Source: Streptomyces sp. GSL17-111
Lineage (GTDB): Bacteria; Actinomycetota; Actinomycetes; Streptomycetales; Streptomycetaceae
Reading direction: 5' to 3'
NCBI RefSeq assembly: GCF_037911585.1
Contig: NZ_JBAJNS010000001.1
Coordinates: 1,797,001-1,861,000 of the forward strand
Length of the DNA stretch: 64,000 nt
In this document: positions 53,375 to 63,074 of the stretch, in pieces
Layout: each line of letters opens with the position of its first letter
Position numbering within the stretch: position 1 is the stretch's first letter
The notes under the pieces: model-generated
What the model was told of the DNA's origin: nothing
Database searches by the model: none
Seen by the model: only the letters and a program-made list of their open reading frames with translations
Program-made: the position numbers and the translations under genes

Positions 53375-55915
53375 CTAACCAGGCAGGGGCAGCTCGAACC
53401 ACACCGTCTTGCCGATCGGCCCGTACCGGGTGCCCCAACGGCGCGCGGACTGGGCGACGAGCTGGATGCCCCGGCCGCCCTCGTCGTCGTGGGCCGGGGT
53501 GCGGGCGCGGGGCGGGTCGGGCAGCGGGTCGGACACCTCCACGAGCAGGGAGGCGCCGCGCACCATGCGCACACCGATGGGTCCGTGGGCGTAGCGCAGG
53601 GAGTTGGTGACGAGTTCGCTGACGAGGAGCACGGCCTCGTCGCACAGCGGGTCGAGGTCCCAGGCGTGCAGGGTGTCGCGCACGGCGGCCCGCGCGCGCC
53701 GGACGGCCGTCTCCTCGGCGGGGAACGCCCAGCTCGCCGCGCTGTCCTCGGGCAACCCGCCGAGCCGTGCGACGAGCAGCGCCACGTCGTCCGGGCCCCC
53801 GGGGCCGGCCGGCCCGCCGGGGCCGCCCTGCGGGAGCAGCGCGAGGACGTCGTCGCAGAGGTCCTCGATGCTCACCTCGCCCGTGCCGGAGGTGAGCCGC
53901 CTCCGCAGCCGGGACAGCCCTTCCGAGATGTCCTCGTGCCGCGACTCGATGAGCCCGTCGGTGTAGAGGACGAGCGCCGCCCCCTCCGCCACGGTGAACT
54001 CCCGCCGCTCGAAGGCCACGTCCCCCACGCCCAGCGGCGCGCCCGAGGGCAGCTCCAACGGCTTGGTGTGCCGCCGCCCGGTCGCCGGGTCGACGGTGAG
54101 CAGCAGCGGCGGGACGTGCCCGGCCTTCGCGATGGCGCAGTGCCGCGTGGAGGGGTCGTAGACGGCGTAGACGCAGGTGGCCATGAGGGGTTCCTCGGGG
54201 CCCTGCGCGAGGTCGTCGGCGAGGTCGTTGACGCGGCGCAGGAGGTCGTCGGGGGCGAGGTCGAGGGCGGCGAGCGTCCGCACCGCCGTGCGCAGCCGTC
54301 CCATCGTCGCGGCGGCCCGCAGCCCGTGCCCCATCACGTCGCCGACGACGAGGGCGACCCGGCCGCCCGCCAGCGGGATGACGTCGAACCAGTCGCCGCC
54401 CACCTCCGCCGCGCTGCTGCCGGGGACGTAGCGGTAGCCGATCTCCAGTCCGGGCGGGGACGGCACGCGCTGGGGCAGCAGACTGCGCTGGAGCATCAGG
54501 GCGCCCTCGCGCTCGCGCGCGTAGAGGCGGGCGTTGTCCAGCGACACCCCGGCCCGCGCCCCGATCTCCATGCCGAGGGCGACGTCGTCCTCGTCGAAAC
54601 CCTCGCGCTCGTCGGCGCGGCTGATGACCAGCAGGCCGAGCACGATGCCGCGCGCGCTCAGCGGGAGGGCCATCAGCGAGTGGATGCCGAGCTCGACCGC
54701 CGCCCGCACCTTGGGATCGCCGGGGTACGTCGCCGCGACCAGGTCCTCCTGCGACCGCGCCAGGTGCGGACGTCCGGTGGCCAGCGTCGTCGCGAAGAAG
54801 GAGCGCGGCGCGAAGGCGATGTCCTGCCCGACGCGCAGCATGCGCTCCACCTCCGGGCCGACGCGCTTGCCCGCCACGCCGAGCTGGAGGAGGGGCACGC
54901 CGGCGATCGGCAGCCGCCCCGGCAGTTCGTCACCGGTGGCGATGGCGCCGTGCAGCATGACCCCGGCGTAGTCGCACAGGCGCGGCACGAGCGCCCTGGC
55001 GAGGGCGTCGGAGATCCGGCGGACGTCCAGCAGGTCGCCGAGGGCCAGCCCCACGTCGTCCAGCAGCTTGAGCCGCTGCCGGGCCCGTTCGACGTGCTCC
55101 AGGGCCTCGCGGCGCTCGGTGATGTCCAGGATCGTGCAGCTCGTGCCGAGCACCTGCCCGGCACGGTCCGTCAGCCGGGCGTAGGACACCGAGCGGTGGC
55201 CGCTGCCGTCCGGCGCCTCCATCACCATGTCCACGAGCGTGCGGCCCGTGGCGAGCACGGTGTCCTGCACCCGCGCGATCTCGCGCGCGTAGGGCGCCGG
55301 GAACACCTCCTCGACGGTGCGGCCCAGCATGCGGTCCGTCGGCGTGCCGTTCAGCCGCTCCATCGCCTTGTTGGCCCGCACGAAGCGCTGCCGGTCGTCG
55401 AAGAGGGCGATGCCGAGCGGGGAGGAGTCGAACAGGGCGTCCAGGGCCGCGAGGTCGTGCTCGACGGCCCGCAGTCGGCCGGTCTCCACGACATTGGCCA
55501 GAATGAAGGGCTCGCCGTCGGCGTCCTCCAGGAGCGAGGCGTAGCCCTCGACCTCCACCGTGTGGCCGGCCCGGTGCCGGGCACGGACCACGCCGCGCCA
55601 CAGCCGTCCGCGCCGCAGCTCGGCGAGGACGCGGGACGGGGCCCGGGCGACCGGCTGGTCCCCGGCGAGGAAGTCCGCGAACGAGCGGCCCGTCGCCTCG
55701 TCGGCCCGCCAGCCGAGCAGCTCCTCGGTCGGCGGGCTCCACAGCAGGACGCGGCCCCGCGTGTCGAGGATGACGACGCCGAGGCGCAGGGCGTCCAGGA
55801 GGGAGTCCAGCGAGCCGCGTGCGCCGGGAGGCTCCGTGCCGGGGGCGCCCGCGCCGGGCGGGCGTGCGTCGGCCGGGCGTGCGCCTGCGCCGGGTGCCTC
55901 GCTCACTCCGCCCAC
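53375..55915 (-). CDS. SpoIIE-family PP2C phosphatase with two PAS, GAF and ATPase domains
   Basis: 846 residues from GTG 55915 (a GTG at 55906 is possible). Order: Pro/Gly-rich start; PAS 1 (about 35-150, LGVVILDTRGRVLLWSPP); PAS 2 (about 155-275, SPLGIALFDDRQRFVRANKA, TILDITERREA); GAF (about 290-470); SpoIIE phosphatase (about 490-700, EVGGDWFDVIPLAGG, VVGDVMGHGLRAA); HATPase_c (about 730-845, LLVSELVTNSLRYA, DEGGRGIQLV). It shares its last 600 residues' layout with the neighbour, so the two probably arose by duplication, with sensory PAS domains added here. They lie on the same strand 197 bases apart. Confidence 0.92.
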   Translation of the reverse strand: MGGVSEAPGAGARPADARPPGAGAPGTEPPGARGSLDSLLDALRLGVVILDTRGRVLLWSPPTEELLGWRADEATGRSFADFLAGDQPVARAPSRVLAELRRGRLWRGVVRARHRAGHTVEVEGYASLLEDADGEPFILANVVETGRLRAVEHDLAALDALFDSSPLGIALFDDRQRFVRANKAMERLNGTPTDRMLGRTVEEVFPAPYAREIARVQDTVLATGRTLVDMVMEAPDGSGHRSVSYARLTDRAGQVLGTSCTILDITERREALEHVERARQRLKLLDDVGLALGDLLDVRRISDALARALVPRLCDYAGVMLHGAIATGDELPGRLPIAGVPLLQLGVAGKRVGPEVERMLRVGQDIAFAPRSFFATTLATGRPHLARSQEDLVAATYPGDPKVRAAVELGIHSLMALPLSARGIVLGLLVISRADEREGFDEDDVALGMEIGARAGVSLDNARLYAREREGALMLQRSLLPQRVPSPPGLEIGYRYVPGSSAAEVGGDWFDVIPLAGGRVALVVGDVMGHGLRAAATMGRLRTAVRTLAALDLAPDDLLRRVNDLADDLAQGPEEPLMATCVYAVYDPSTRHCAIAKAGHVPPLLLTVDPATGRRHTKPLELPSGAPLGVGDVAFERREFTVAEGAALVLYTDGLIESRHEDISEGLSRLRRRLTSGTGEVSIEDLCDDVLALLPQGGPGGPAGPGGPDDVALLVARLGGLPEDSAASWAFPAEETAVRRARAAVRDTLHAWDLDPLCDEAVLLVSELVTNSLRYAHGPIGVRMVRGASLLVEVSDPLPDPPRARTPAHDDEGGRGIQLVAQSARRWGTRYGPIGKTVWFELPLPG

Positions 55916-56004
55916 GTCCCCGCTCGGCAGGCCTCACCAGGGCGTCTGGGGCAGGGCCCCGGCGAAGGCGGGCGTCCTGCCCGCATCCCCGATTGTGCCC
56001 GGCG

Positions 56005-56271
56005 TCAGGCGGGGCCACCGCTCGGCTGCTCCAAACGCTCGACCAGGTAGCGGGTGGGCCCGGCGTCGGGCGCCCCGGCCGCCGAGGCCGGCCCGGCCTC
56101 GGCCGGACCGCCGGGCCCGGCGTCCTCGGGGCGCGCGCCGGAGCGCGGTGCGCGCAGCCGGTCGGCGAGACGCTGGGCCTCGACGCGCGTCGCGCACCGG
56201 CCCACGCGGTACCGGCCGCCGTCCTCGTCCTGGCGTATCACCAGCCAGGGCAACGTGCTGGCCTCGCTCAT
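56005..56271 (-). CDS. Small SPOR-like domain protein
   Basis: 88 residues from ATG 56271. The front LPWLVIRQDEDGGRYRVGRC followed by ATRVEAQRLADRL and the end RYLVERL fit the SPOR-like family of streptomycetes, in which a strand-helix-helix-strand unit may bind denuded glycan. Between the two halves there is an Ala/Gly/Pro stretch of about 30 residues (GARPEDAGPGGPAEAGPASA) not typical of the family. No signal peptide is present, so it is probably cytoplasmic. Function unknown. Confidence 0.75.
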   Translation of the reverse strand: MSEASTLPWLVIRQDEDGGRYRVGRCATRVEAQRLADRLRAPRSGARPEDAGPGGPAEAGPASAAGAPDAGPTRYLVERLEQPSGGPA

Positions 56272-56430
56272 CGCCTCTCCCCACCCCTGCACGGTGCTGC
56301 TGTCCGCATATGCCTGAGCGTACGCCTGACCTTCACGGAGCGCATTCGTCCCACCACGAGCGGACAAATTTCCGGCCACGCCGGACGCCGGCCGCCGGGC
56401 GCAGGCCGCCGGGCGTCAAGCCCCGGCGGG

Positions 56431-57183
56431 TCAGCGGATCGGCAGGTGGTACGTCGCCCGGAAGCGGTCGGCGGGGACGACGACGTCCGCCGTCTCGACG
56501 GGGAGGCCGCCCGCGTAGAAGGTCCGGGCGATGACGAGGACGCCGTGCCCGGCGACCCCGCCGAGGGCCGCCATCTCGTCGGCGCGCCCCGGCCGGGCGC
56601 CGACCTCCTCCAGCACGTTGTCCACCACGACGTCGATCGCGGCCATCCGCTCGACGACGCCCTGGCCGGCCAGCGGCCCCTCCTCCGGCAGCATCACCGG
56701 CGTACGCCCGGTGAGGGCCAGCGGCTCCCAGGACGTCGAGAGCATCACCGGGTCGCCGTCGGTGCGGAAGACGTACCGCGTGCGCATCACCCGCGCCCCC
56801 GCCTCGATCCGCAGCCGGGTCGCCACGGCGGGGCTCGCCTCCTGCTGCTCGCTGCACGACTCCCAGGCGCCCTTCACCTGCTCGTCGGCCTGTTCCTGGC
56901 GGAACGGCCCGGCGCCGCCGAGGATGCGCCGACCGGCCCGCAGGACGCGGGAGGGCTCGGGCAGCTCGCGCACGTACGTGCCCGAGCCGGAGCGGCCCTC
57001 GACCAGCCCCTCCGCCATCAGGATCTTCCGGGCCTCCAGCGCGACGGTGTCCGACACACCGTAGTGCGCACGGATCTTGGCCTGGGAGGGCAGCCGCGAG
57101 TGCGGGGGCAGGACGCCGTCGAAGATCTTCTGCCGGAGGTCCCCGGCCACCCGCAGGTATGCGGGCTGCTCACCGAAAGCCAC
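56431..57183 (-). CDS. GntR family regulator (HutC/UTRA type)
   Basis: 250 residues from GTG 57183, with GGGAGG five bases upstream. The winged helix is at about 8-75: LRVAGDLRQKIFDGVLPPHSRLPS, then GLVEGRSGSGTYV. The UTRA effector-binding domain (about 90-245) includes RTRYVFRTDGDPVMLSTSWEP and a final VETADVVVPADRFRATYHLP. Members sense sugars, amino acids or other small molecules. The target is not identified; no obvious operon partner is next to it. Confidence 0.9.
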   Translation of the reverse strand: MAFGEQPAYLRVAGDLRQKIFDGVLPPHSRLPSQAKIRAHYGVSDTVALEARKILMAEGLVEGRSGSGTYVRELPEPSRVLRAGRRILGGAGPFRQEQADEQVKGAWESCSEQQEASPAVATRLRIEAGARVMRTRYVFRTDGDPVMLSTSWEPLALTGRTPVMLPEEGPLAGQGVVERMAAIDVVVDNVLEEVGARPGRADEMAALGGVAGHGVLVIARTFYAGGLPVETADVVVPADRFRATYHLPIR

Positions 57184-57308
57184 GCGTCCTCCCACAGCTT
57201 GACCGTGCGCCACAGCTTGGCAACGCTCGGTGGTCAGGCGCAATATCCCGTGGGGCAATCACTCGATGTGATGACGTCCTGCTCAGCGGGGAGACGCGGG
57301 CCCGGACG

Positions 57309-57348
57309 GACCTCAGCCCCCGCGGCCGGGACCGCGGGGGCTGAGGTC
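57309..57348. terminator. Terminator of the subtilisin gene
   Basis: Perfect 17-base-pair stem (57309-57325 with 57332-57348), six-base loop, 15 bases past the subtilisin stop on the minus strand. Confidence 0.85.
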
Positions 57349-57363
57349 AGGCGTCACCGAGGG

Positions 57364-58941
<1,578 letters not shown>

Positions 58942-59392
58942 TGAGAGATCCTTCTCGTTGGTGGTGCGCTGGTGGGGAACGGACGCGGACATGACATCCG
59001 CGCCGTCAGCCGAAAGGTTTGCGGACCCATAGGAATCCCACAAGAGGTCTGCAGGCACTTCATGCATCTGTCACACGGAGGTCATCCCATACGGGACACA
59101 ACGCGCGTAACCCGACATGACGCCGCATCAGGGGACGCCCGGAATGCCCCGTTCGGTATACGACGGCAGGCAGCCCGCCGGGCACCACCGCTCCTGACGT
59201 GCTGTCGAACAACTCGGACCGCCCCACCGGCCGCCACCGGCCGACGGATGCGGAACGCACGCGCCCGGTCAACCGAACGGCCCCTCGCTCACCCGCCCGT
59301 GGCCCGGCGGCCGCGGACAGCACCGCGGCCCGGCACACAGGCCGGGCCGCGGACGTTCCCCTCGCCCCGCGCCGTGCGCGCGGGCACCGGGA
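58942..59392. other. Intergenic region between the Asp23-family and subtilisin genes
   Basis: About 450 bases without a supported gene. It carries the Asp23 terminator (59323-59352) on the right and the leader of the subtilisin gene on the left; TTGTGG near 59043 may be a -35 element, with no good -10. I see no other structure. Confidence 0.4.
59323..59352 (-). terminator. Terminator of the Asp23-family gene
   Basis: Perfect 12-base-pair stem (59323-59334 with 59341-59352), six-base loop, 41 bases past the stop codon. Confidence 0.75.
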
Positions 59393-59926
59393 TCAGGACA
59401 CGCGCGACGTCTCCACGCGCTCCTCCGACTCCTCGTCGGGCAGGTGGACGTCGCCGACCGCGATGTTGACCTCGACGACCTCCAGCCCCGTCATCCGCTC
59501 GACCGCCGCGATGACGTTCTCCCGGACGTCGTGGGCCACGTCCGGGATCGGGACGCCGTACTCGACGACGATGTCCAGATCCAGCGCCGTCTGCCGCTCG
59601 CCGACCTCGACCTTCACGCCCCGCGCCACGTTCGGACGACCGCCGGGCACCCGGTCGCGCACCGCGCCCAGCGTCCGGGCGAACCCGCCACCGAGCGCGA
59701 ACACGCCCGGGACCTCGCGGGCGGCCATACCGGCGATCTTCTCCACCACGCCGTCGGCGATCGACGTCCTGCCGCGCCCACCCGCCGCGTCACCCGGCGC
59801 GGCGGGGGTGGCCGAGGTGGCCGGGACCCCGGCCACGCCGGTGTGGACGGCAGCCCCGGCGCCGCTCCCGCCCAGCTGCTCGGTCGAGGACTGGGGTGCG
59901 CTGACGGTGGTGGTCTTGGCAGCCAT
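59393..59926 (-). CDS. Asp23/Gls24 family envelope stress protein
   Basis: 177 residues from ATG 59926 with GGAGGAG upstream. The N-terminal 50 residues are an Ala/Gly/Thr-rich tail. The Asp23 domain spans about 53-165: TSIADGVVEKIAGMAAREVPGVFAL, DLDIVVEYGVPIPDVAHDVRE, VIAAVERMTGLEVVEVNIAV and DVHL. The family was described in Gram-positives as alkaline-shock and general-stress proteins, often membrane-associated through a partner. It is divergent from the sigma gene cluster, which encodes two further proteins of this fold. A conserved-looking set. Confidence 0.93.
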   Translation of the reverse strand: MAAKTTTVSAPQSSTEQLGGSGAGAAVHTGVAGVPATSATPAAPGDAAGGRGRTSIADGVVEKIAGMAAREVPGVFALGGGFARTLGAVRDRVPGGRPNVARGVKVEVGERQTALDLDIVVEYGVPIPDVAHDVRENVIAAVERMTGLEVVEVNIAVGDVHLPDEESEERVETSRVS

Positions 59927-60141
59927 ACGGGTGTCTCCTCCGCGTCGATCGTGGCCAGGGAAGGTGCTTCTACCCCTTTGGACCCGACTCACGGGCGGTC
60001 GTCACGCCGAAATCGTGAGACCTTCGGGAGACTTCCCAGCGGTACCCCCTCCCGCGCCCCCTGCTCGGGGGGCGGTGGGCGGCGCAGGGCGCCGACGCGG
60101 CGGGCCGGTGGGGTGCCACGGACCGGAGAGGAGACCGGCGG

Positions 60142-60747
60142 GTGCCGGAGGACGACGAGAGGCCGGGCGGCGACACCGCTCCCGGCCGATGGCGGGAGCA
60201 GCGCCCCAGGCCCGACGACGCGCTGCTCACCGTCCGGGCGCGCGAAGGCGACGAGGAGGCCTTCGAGGTGCTGGTGCGCCGGCACGGCCCGGTGCTGCTG
60301 AGCCTCGCCACGCGCATGCTCGGCAGCCCGGCGGACGCGGAGGACGCCGTGCAGGACGCCTTCGTCAGCGCCTGGCGGCGGCTGCCCGAATTCCGGGGTG
60401 ACGCGGCGTTCCTGACCTGGATGTACCGCATCGTCACCAACCGCTGTCTCAACCTGCTGCGCTCCCGGCGCCCGACGGAGGAGCTGGACGCGGCCACCGA
60501 GCCCCGTGCCCCCGAGCACCAGGCGTCGCCCGTCCGGGCGGCGGAGTCCACGGCGGCGGTGCGGGACCTGTCGGCCGCCCTCGCGGGGCTCTCCCCCGAA
60601 CAGCGGGCCTGCTGGGTCCTGCGCGAGCTGCACGGCTTCGGGTACGGGGAGATCGCGGAGATGCTCGGTATCAGCCAGCAGGCCGTGCGCGGAAGGATCT
60701 TCCGGGCACGGCGCTACCTCACGGAGGCGATGAGCGCATGGAGATGA
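60142..60747 (+). CDS. ECF-like sigma-70 family RNA polymerase sigma factor
   Basis: 201 residues from GTG 60142 (GAGGAG upstream). Region 2: AFEVLVRRHGPVLLSLATRMLG, ADAEDAVQDAFVSAWRRL and LTWMYRIVTNRCLNLLRSRR. Region 4: LSPEQRACWVLRELHGFGYGEIAEMLGISQQAVRGRIFRARRYL cut here to its two helices. It is a compact ECF sigma factor. Its gene overlaps the next, which has a zinc anti-sigma-like motif, by ten bases, a common sign of a sigma/anti-sigma pair. Target promoters were not found. Confidence 0.92.
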   Translation: MPEDDERPGGDTAPGRWREQRPRPDDALLTVRAREGDEEAFEVLVRRHGPVLLSLATRMLGSPADAEDAVQDAFVSAWRRLPEFRGDAAFLTWMYRIVTNRCLNLLRSRRPTEELDAATEPRAPEHQASPVRAAESTAAVRDLSAALAGLSPEQRACWVLRELHGFGYGEIAEMLGISQQAVRGRIFRARRYLTEAMSAWR

Positions 60748-61463
60748 GCCCCCACGGCCCCCGGCCCGACCCGCCCGCCGGGCCGGAGGGCGAGGCGCTG
60801 CCCTGCGGGCGGGCGCTGGAGGACCTCTGGGACGCCTGGGAGTCCGACCCGGCGGCGGCCGCCGCCGAGCCGCACGCCCGGCAGTGCCCCCACTGTGCCG
60901 CCGCCCTCACCGACCTGCGCACGCTCGACGACCTCGTCCGTGACGAGCTGACCCGTGCCGAGCACGCTTCCTCCCAGGAGGGGGAAGCCCTCGCGTCCGG
61001 CGTCACCGCCCGCGTGATGGACATCGTGCGCACCGAGCTGCGGCCCGGCGCCTCCGTGCCCCTGGGCGAGCCGGACGAGGACGCCTGGATCGTGGAGACG
61101 GCCGCCGCCCGCACGTTCCGCACGGCGGCGGAGGCCGTTCCGGGAGTCCGGGCCGGCAGCTGCCGCATCGTTCCGCTCGGTGCCACGCAGCGGCGTTTCC
61201 GGTTCCCCGGCGCCCGGCTCCCGCGCGGCCCCGTCCGCGTCCTGCTGGACGTGACGGCGCCGCTGGGCCTGGAGCACCCCGTTCCCGAACTGGCCGACGC
61301 CGTACGGCAGCGGGTCACCACGGCGGCGAGCGGGGAGCTGGGCATGGACGTGCACGCCGTGGACGTCACCGTCGTCGACCTCGCCGACGCGGCGCACCCG
61401 GAGCCCCCTCCGGCGCGCCCGGCGGACGCCACACAGCAACCACCGGAGGGCAGCGATGACTGA
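60738..61463 (+). CDS. Putative zinc-motif anti-sigma protein fused to an Asp23-like domain
   Basis: 241 residues. Near residue 46 it has HARQCPHC, an H-x3-C-x2-C motif as in zinc anti-sigma factors, following a helical stretch (LEDLWDAWESDPAAAAAEP). Residues 120-225 resemble an Asp23 fold: TFRTAAEAVPGVRAGSCRIVP, VRVLLDVTAPLGLEHPVPEL, DAVRQRVTTAASGELGMDVHAVDVTVVDL in parts. No membrane helix is seen. It overlaps the sigma gene by ten bases and the next gene by eight, so all three are coupled. I infer that it controls the upstream sigma factor and interacts with Asp23-type partners. Confidence 0.75.
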   Translation: MEMSPHGPRPDPPAGPEGEALPCGRALEDLWDAWESDPAAAAAEPHARQCPHCAAALTDLRTLDDLVRDELTRAEHASSQEGEALASGVTARVMDIVRTELRPGASVPLGEPDEDAWIVETAAARTFRTAAEAVPGVRAGSCRIVPLGATQRRFRFPGARLPRGPVRVLLDVTAPLGLEHPVPELADAVRQRVTTAASGELGMDVHAVDVTVVDLADAAHPEPPPARPADATQQPPEGSDD

Positions 61464-61776
61464 CGTCCCGCAGGACACCACGACGCGGCTCGGCGACGCC
61501 GCGGCGCGCGCCGCCGAGGCCACGCCCGGCGTCGCGTTCCTCCGCCCCGACCTGACCGGTTTCCTGCGCGGAGCCGCCGCCCGGGGCACCCGGCTGCGGC
61601 GGACCGCGACGGCCGACGGCGAACAGGTCCACGTCGACCTGCGGCTGGCCGTCCACCGCGGGCACCGCGCCGTCGACGTCACCCGCGCCGCCCGCACGGC
61701 CGTCGAGCGGGCCGTCGTCGAGCGGCTGCCCGGAGCGTCGGTGAGCGTGACGGTGACGGTCACCGCCCTCGTCTGA
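61456..61776 (+). CDS. Small Asp23-like protein
   Basis: 106 residues. The order helix (RLGDAAARAAEATPGVAFL), strand pair (TRLRRTATADGEQVHVDLRLAVHRG in parts) and helix (VTRAARTAVERAVVERLPG) followed by the strand SVSVTVTVTALV fits a minimal Asp23 fold. It has no signal peptide. It overlaps the zinc-motif gene by eight bases and ends the sigma operon. Function unknown; the location suggests a subunit of the same system. Confidence 0.72.
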   Translation: MTDVPQDTTTRLGDAAARAAEATPGVAFLRPDLTGFLRGAAARGTRLRRTATADGEQVHVDLRLAVHRGHRAVDVTRAARTAVERAVVERLPGASVSVTVTVTALV

Positions 61777-61777
61777 A

Positions 61778-61794
61778 CCCGGGCGAGGCCCGGG
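61778..61794. terminator. Short hairpin after the Asp23-like gene
   Basis: Seven-base-pair GC stem (61778-61784 with 61788-61794) three bases past the stop; also downstream of the convergent regulator gene. Confidence 0.45.
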
Positions 61795-61828
61795 CGGCGG
61801 CCGGACGGCGCCCCGGCGCGGGGACGGC

Positions 61829-62794
61829 TCAGAGCCAGCCCTGCCGGGCCGCGAACACCCCGGCCTGGAACCGCGTCTCGGCCCCCAGCCGGGCCATCAG
61901 CTCCGTGAGCCGCCGGCCGACCGTCCGCTCCGTCACCCCGAGGGCGCGGGCGATGGTGCGGTCCTTCAACCCGGACGCCAGCAGGGCCAGCAGTTCCCGG
62001 TCCCGGGCGGAGGGTCCGCACTCCGCCGCCGGCCCGTCCACGGGCGCCGCCCGCTCCCACAGTTGCTCGAAACAGCACACGAGGACGTCGACGAGCGACG
62101 ACTCACGTACCAGCAGCCGCGCCCCGGCGTCCGGACGCGTGTAGGAGACGGGCAGCAGCGCCGTCCTCCGGTCGGCGACCGCCATCTTCAGCGTGACGCC
62201 GGGCAGCACCCTGGCCTGCTCCCCCGCCCGGACACACCGTCGCATGGCGGCGAACTGCTCCGCCGAGGCCAGCGCCTCCCGCGAGTAGACGCAGCGGTAG
62301 GACACCCCGGCGGCGAGCCGGGAGAGCTCCAGGTCGTTGGGGCTGCTCTGACCACCCGCGTACGGCGGCGCGTCGACGGCGATGACCTCCTCGCGGGCCT
62401 GCAGCTGCATCCGCACCACGGCGGCGAGGACGGCGTCCTCCCCCTCCAGCAGCTCCACCACGGGCATCCCCTGCGCGGTACGCCCGTCGCCGGCCCGCAG
62501 CCGGTCCGCCAACTTCTCGACGTGCAGCTGCATGTGGGCCAGGTCGGTGCGCCGACGGTTGATCAGCGCCGCGAGGGCCTCCTCCGGAGCGACGGCCACG
62601 AAGACGGCGGGGGTGAAGCCGATCTGCTGCACCAGCCCGGCGCCGAGCAGCCGCTGGAGCGCCGGGCGGAGCACGGCGGGGGACGCGCCGACGGCGTCGC
62701 CGAGTTCCTCCGCCGTCGCCCTCTTCAGGTCCAGCAGAGTGAGGTAGGTGTCGTTCTCCGTCCGGCCGAGACCGACCGGCTCCAGCAGGAACAC
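61829..62794 (-). CDS. Transcriptional regulator with TrmB-like N-terminus and LuxR-type C-terminal HTH
   Basis: 321 residues from GTG 62794 (GGGAGG upstream). The N-terminal 75 residues look like a winged helix of the TrmB kind (LGRTENDTYLTLLDLKRATAEELGDAV, ALQRLLGAGLVQQIG). A middle sensory part (about 100-250) has MPVVELLEGEDAVLAAVVRM. The C-terminal HTH (about 265-315) reads RDRELLALLASGLKDRTIARALGVTERTVGRRLTELMARLG in pieces, a LuxR/GerE-type motif. Such two-HTH regulators are common single genes in streptomycetes. It is divergent from the carboxypeptidase gene (280 bases between starts), a possible target. Confidence 0.85.
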   Translation of the reverse strand: MFLLEPVGLGRTENDTYLTLLDLKRATAEELGDAVGASPAVLRPALQRLLGAGLVQQIGFTPAVFVAVAPEEALAALINRRRTDLAHMQLHVEKLADRLRAGDGRTAQGMPVVELLEGEDAVLAAVVRMQLQAREEVIAVDAPPYAGGQSSPNDLELSRLAAGVSYRCVYSREALASAEQFAAMRRCVRAGEQARVLPGVTLKMAVADRRTALLPVSYTRPDAGARLLVRESSLVDVLVCCFEQLWERAAPVDGPAAECGPSARDRELLALLASGLKDRTIARALGVTERTVGRRLTELMARLGAETRFQAGVFAARQGWL

Positions 62795-63074
62795 GTGTAC
62801 CTCCCGGCGCCGACAGTGAGGTCGCCGGACGCGTCGGGACTGTAAGGCGTCCGCCGACCGGCCGTCAAGATCCACGCGGCACGCCCGATAGCTCCGCATT
62901 CGCGCCGACGGAACCGGACATTGTCCGAGACCGGAACCGCACGCCGATTTACAGCGGGCCCGGTCGCCCCGATTCTGGGCCGGGGCCCGCCGTCACCCGG
63001 TGGGCGTCCCCTGGCCATCACCCCCCACGGGCAGTGGCGACCGCCACAGGGATGGCAGTCCCTCAGGAGCATTG

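Noticed and set aside
53489..56050. Plus-strand frame of about 850 codons opposite the second SpoIIE gene
   Set aside because: Antisense to a well-defined multidomain protein; composition is not protein-like.
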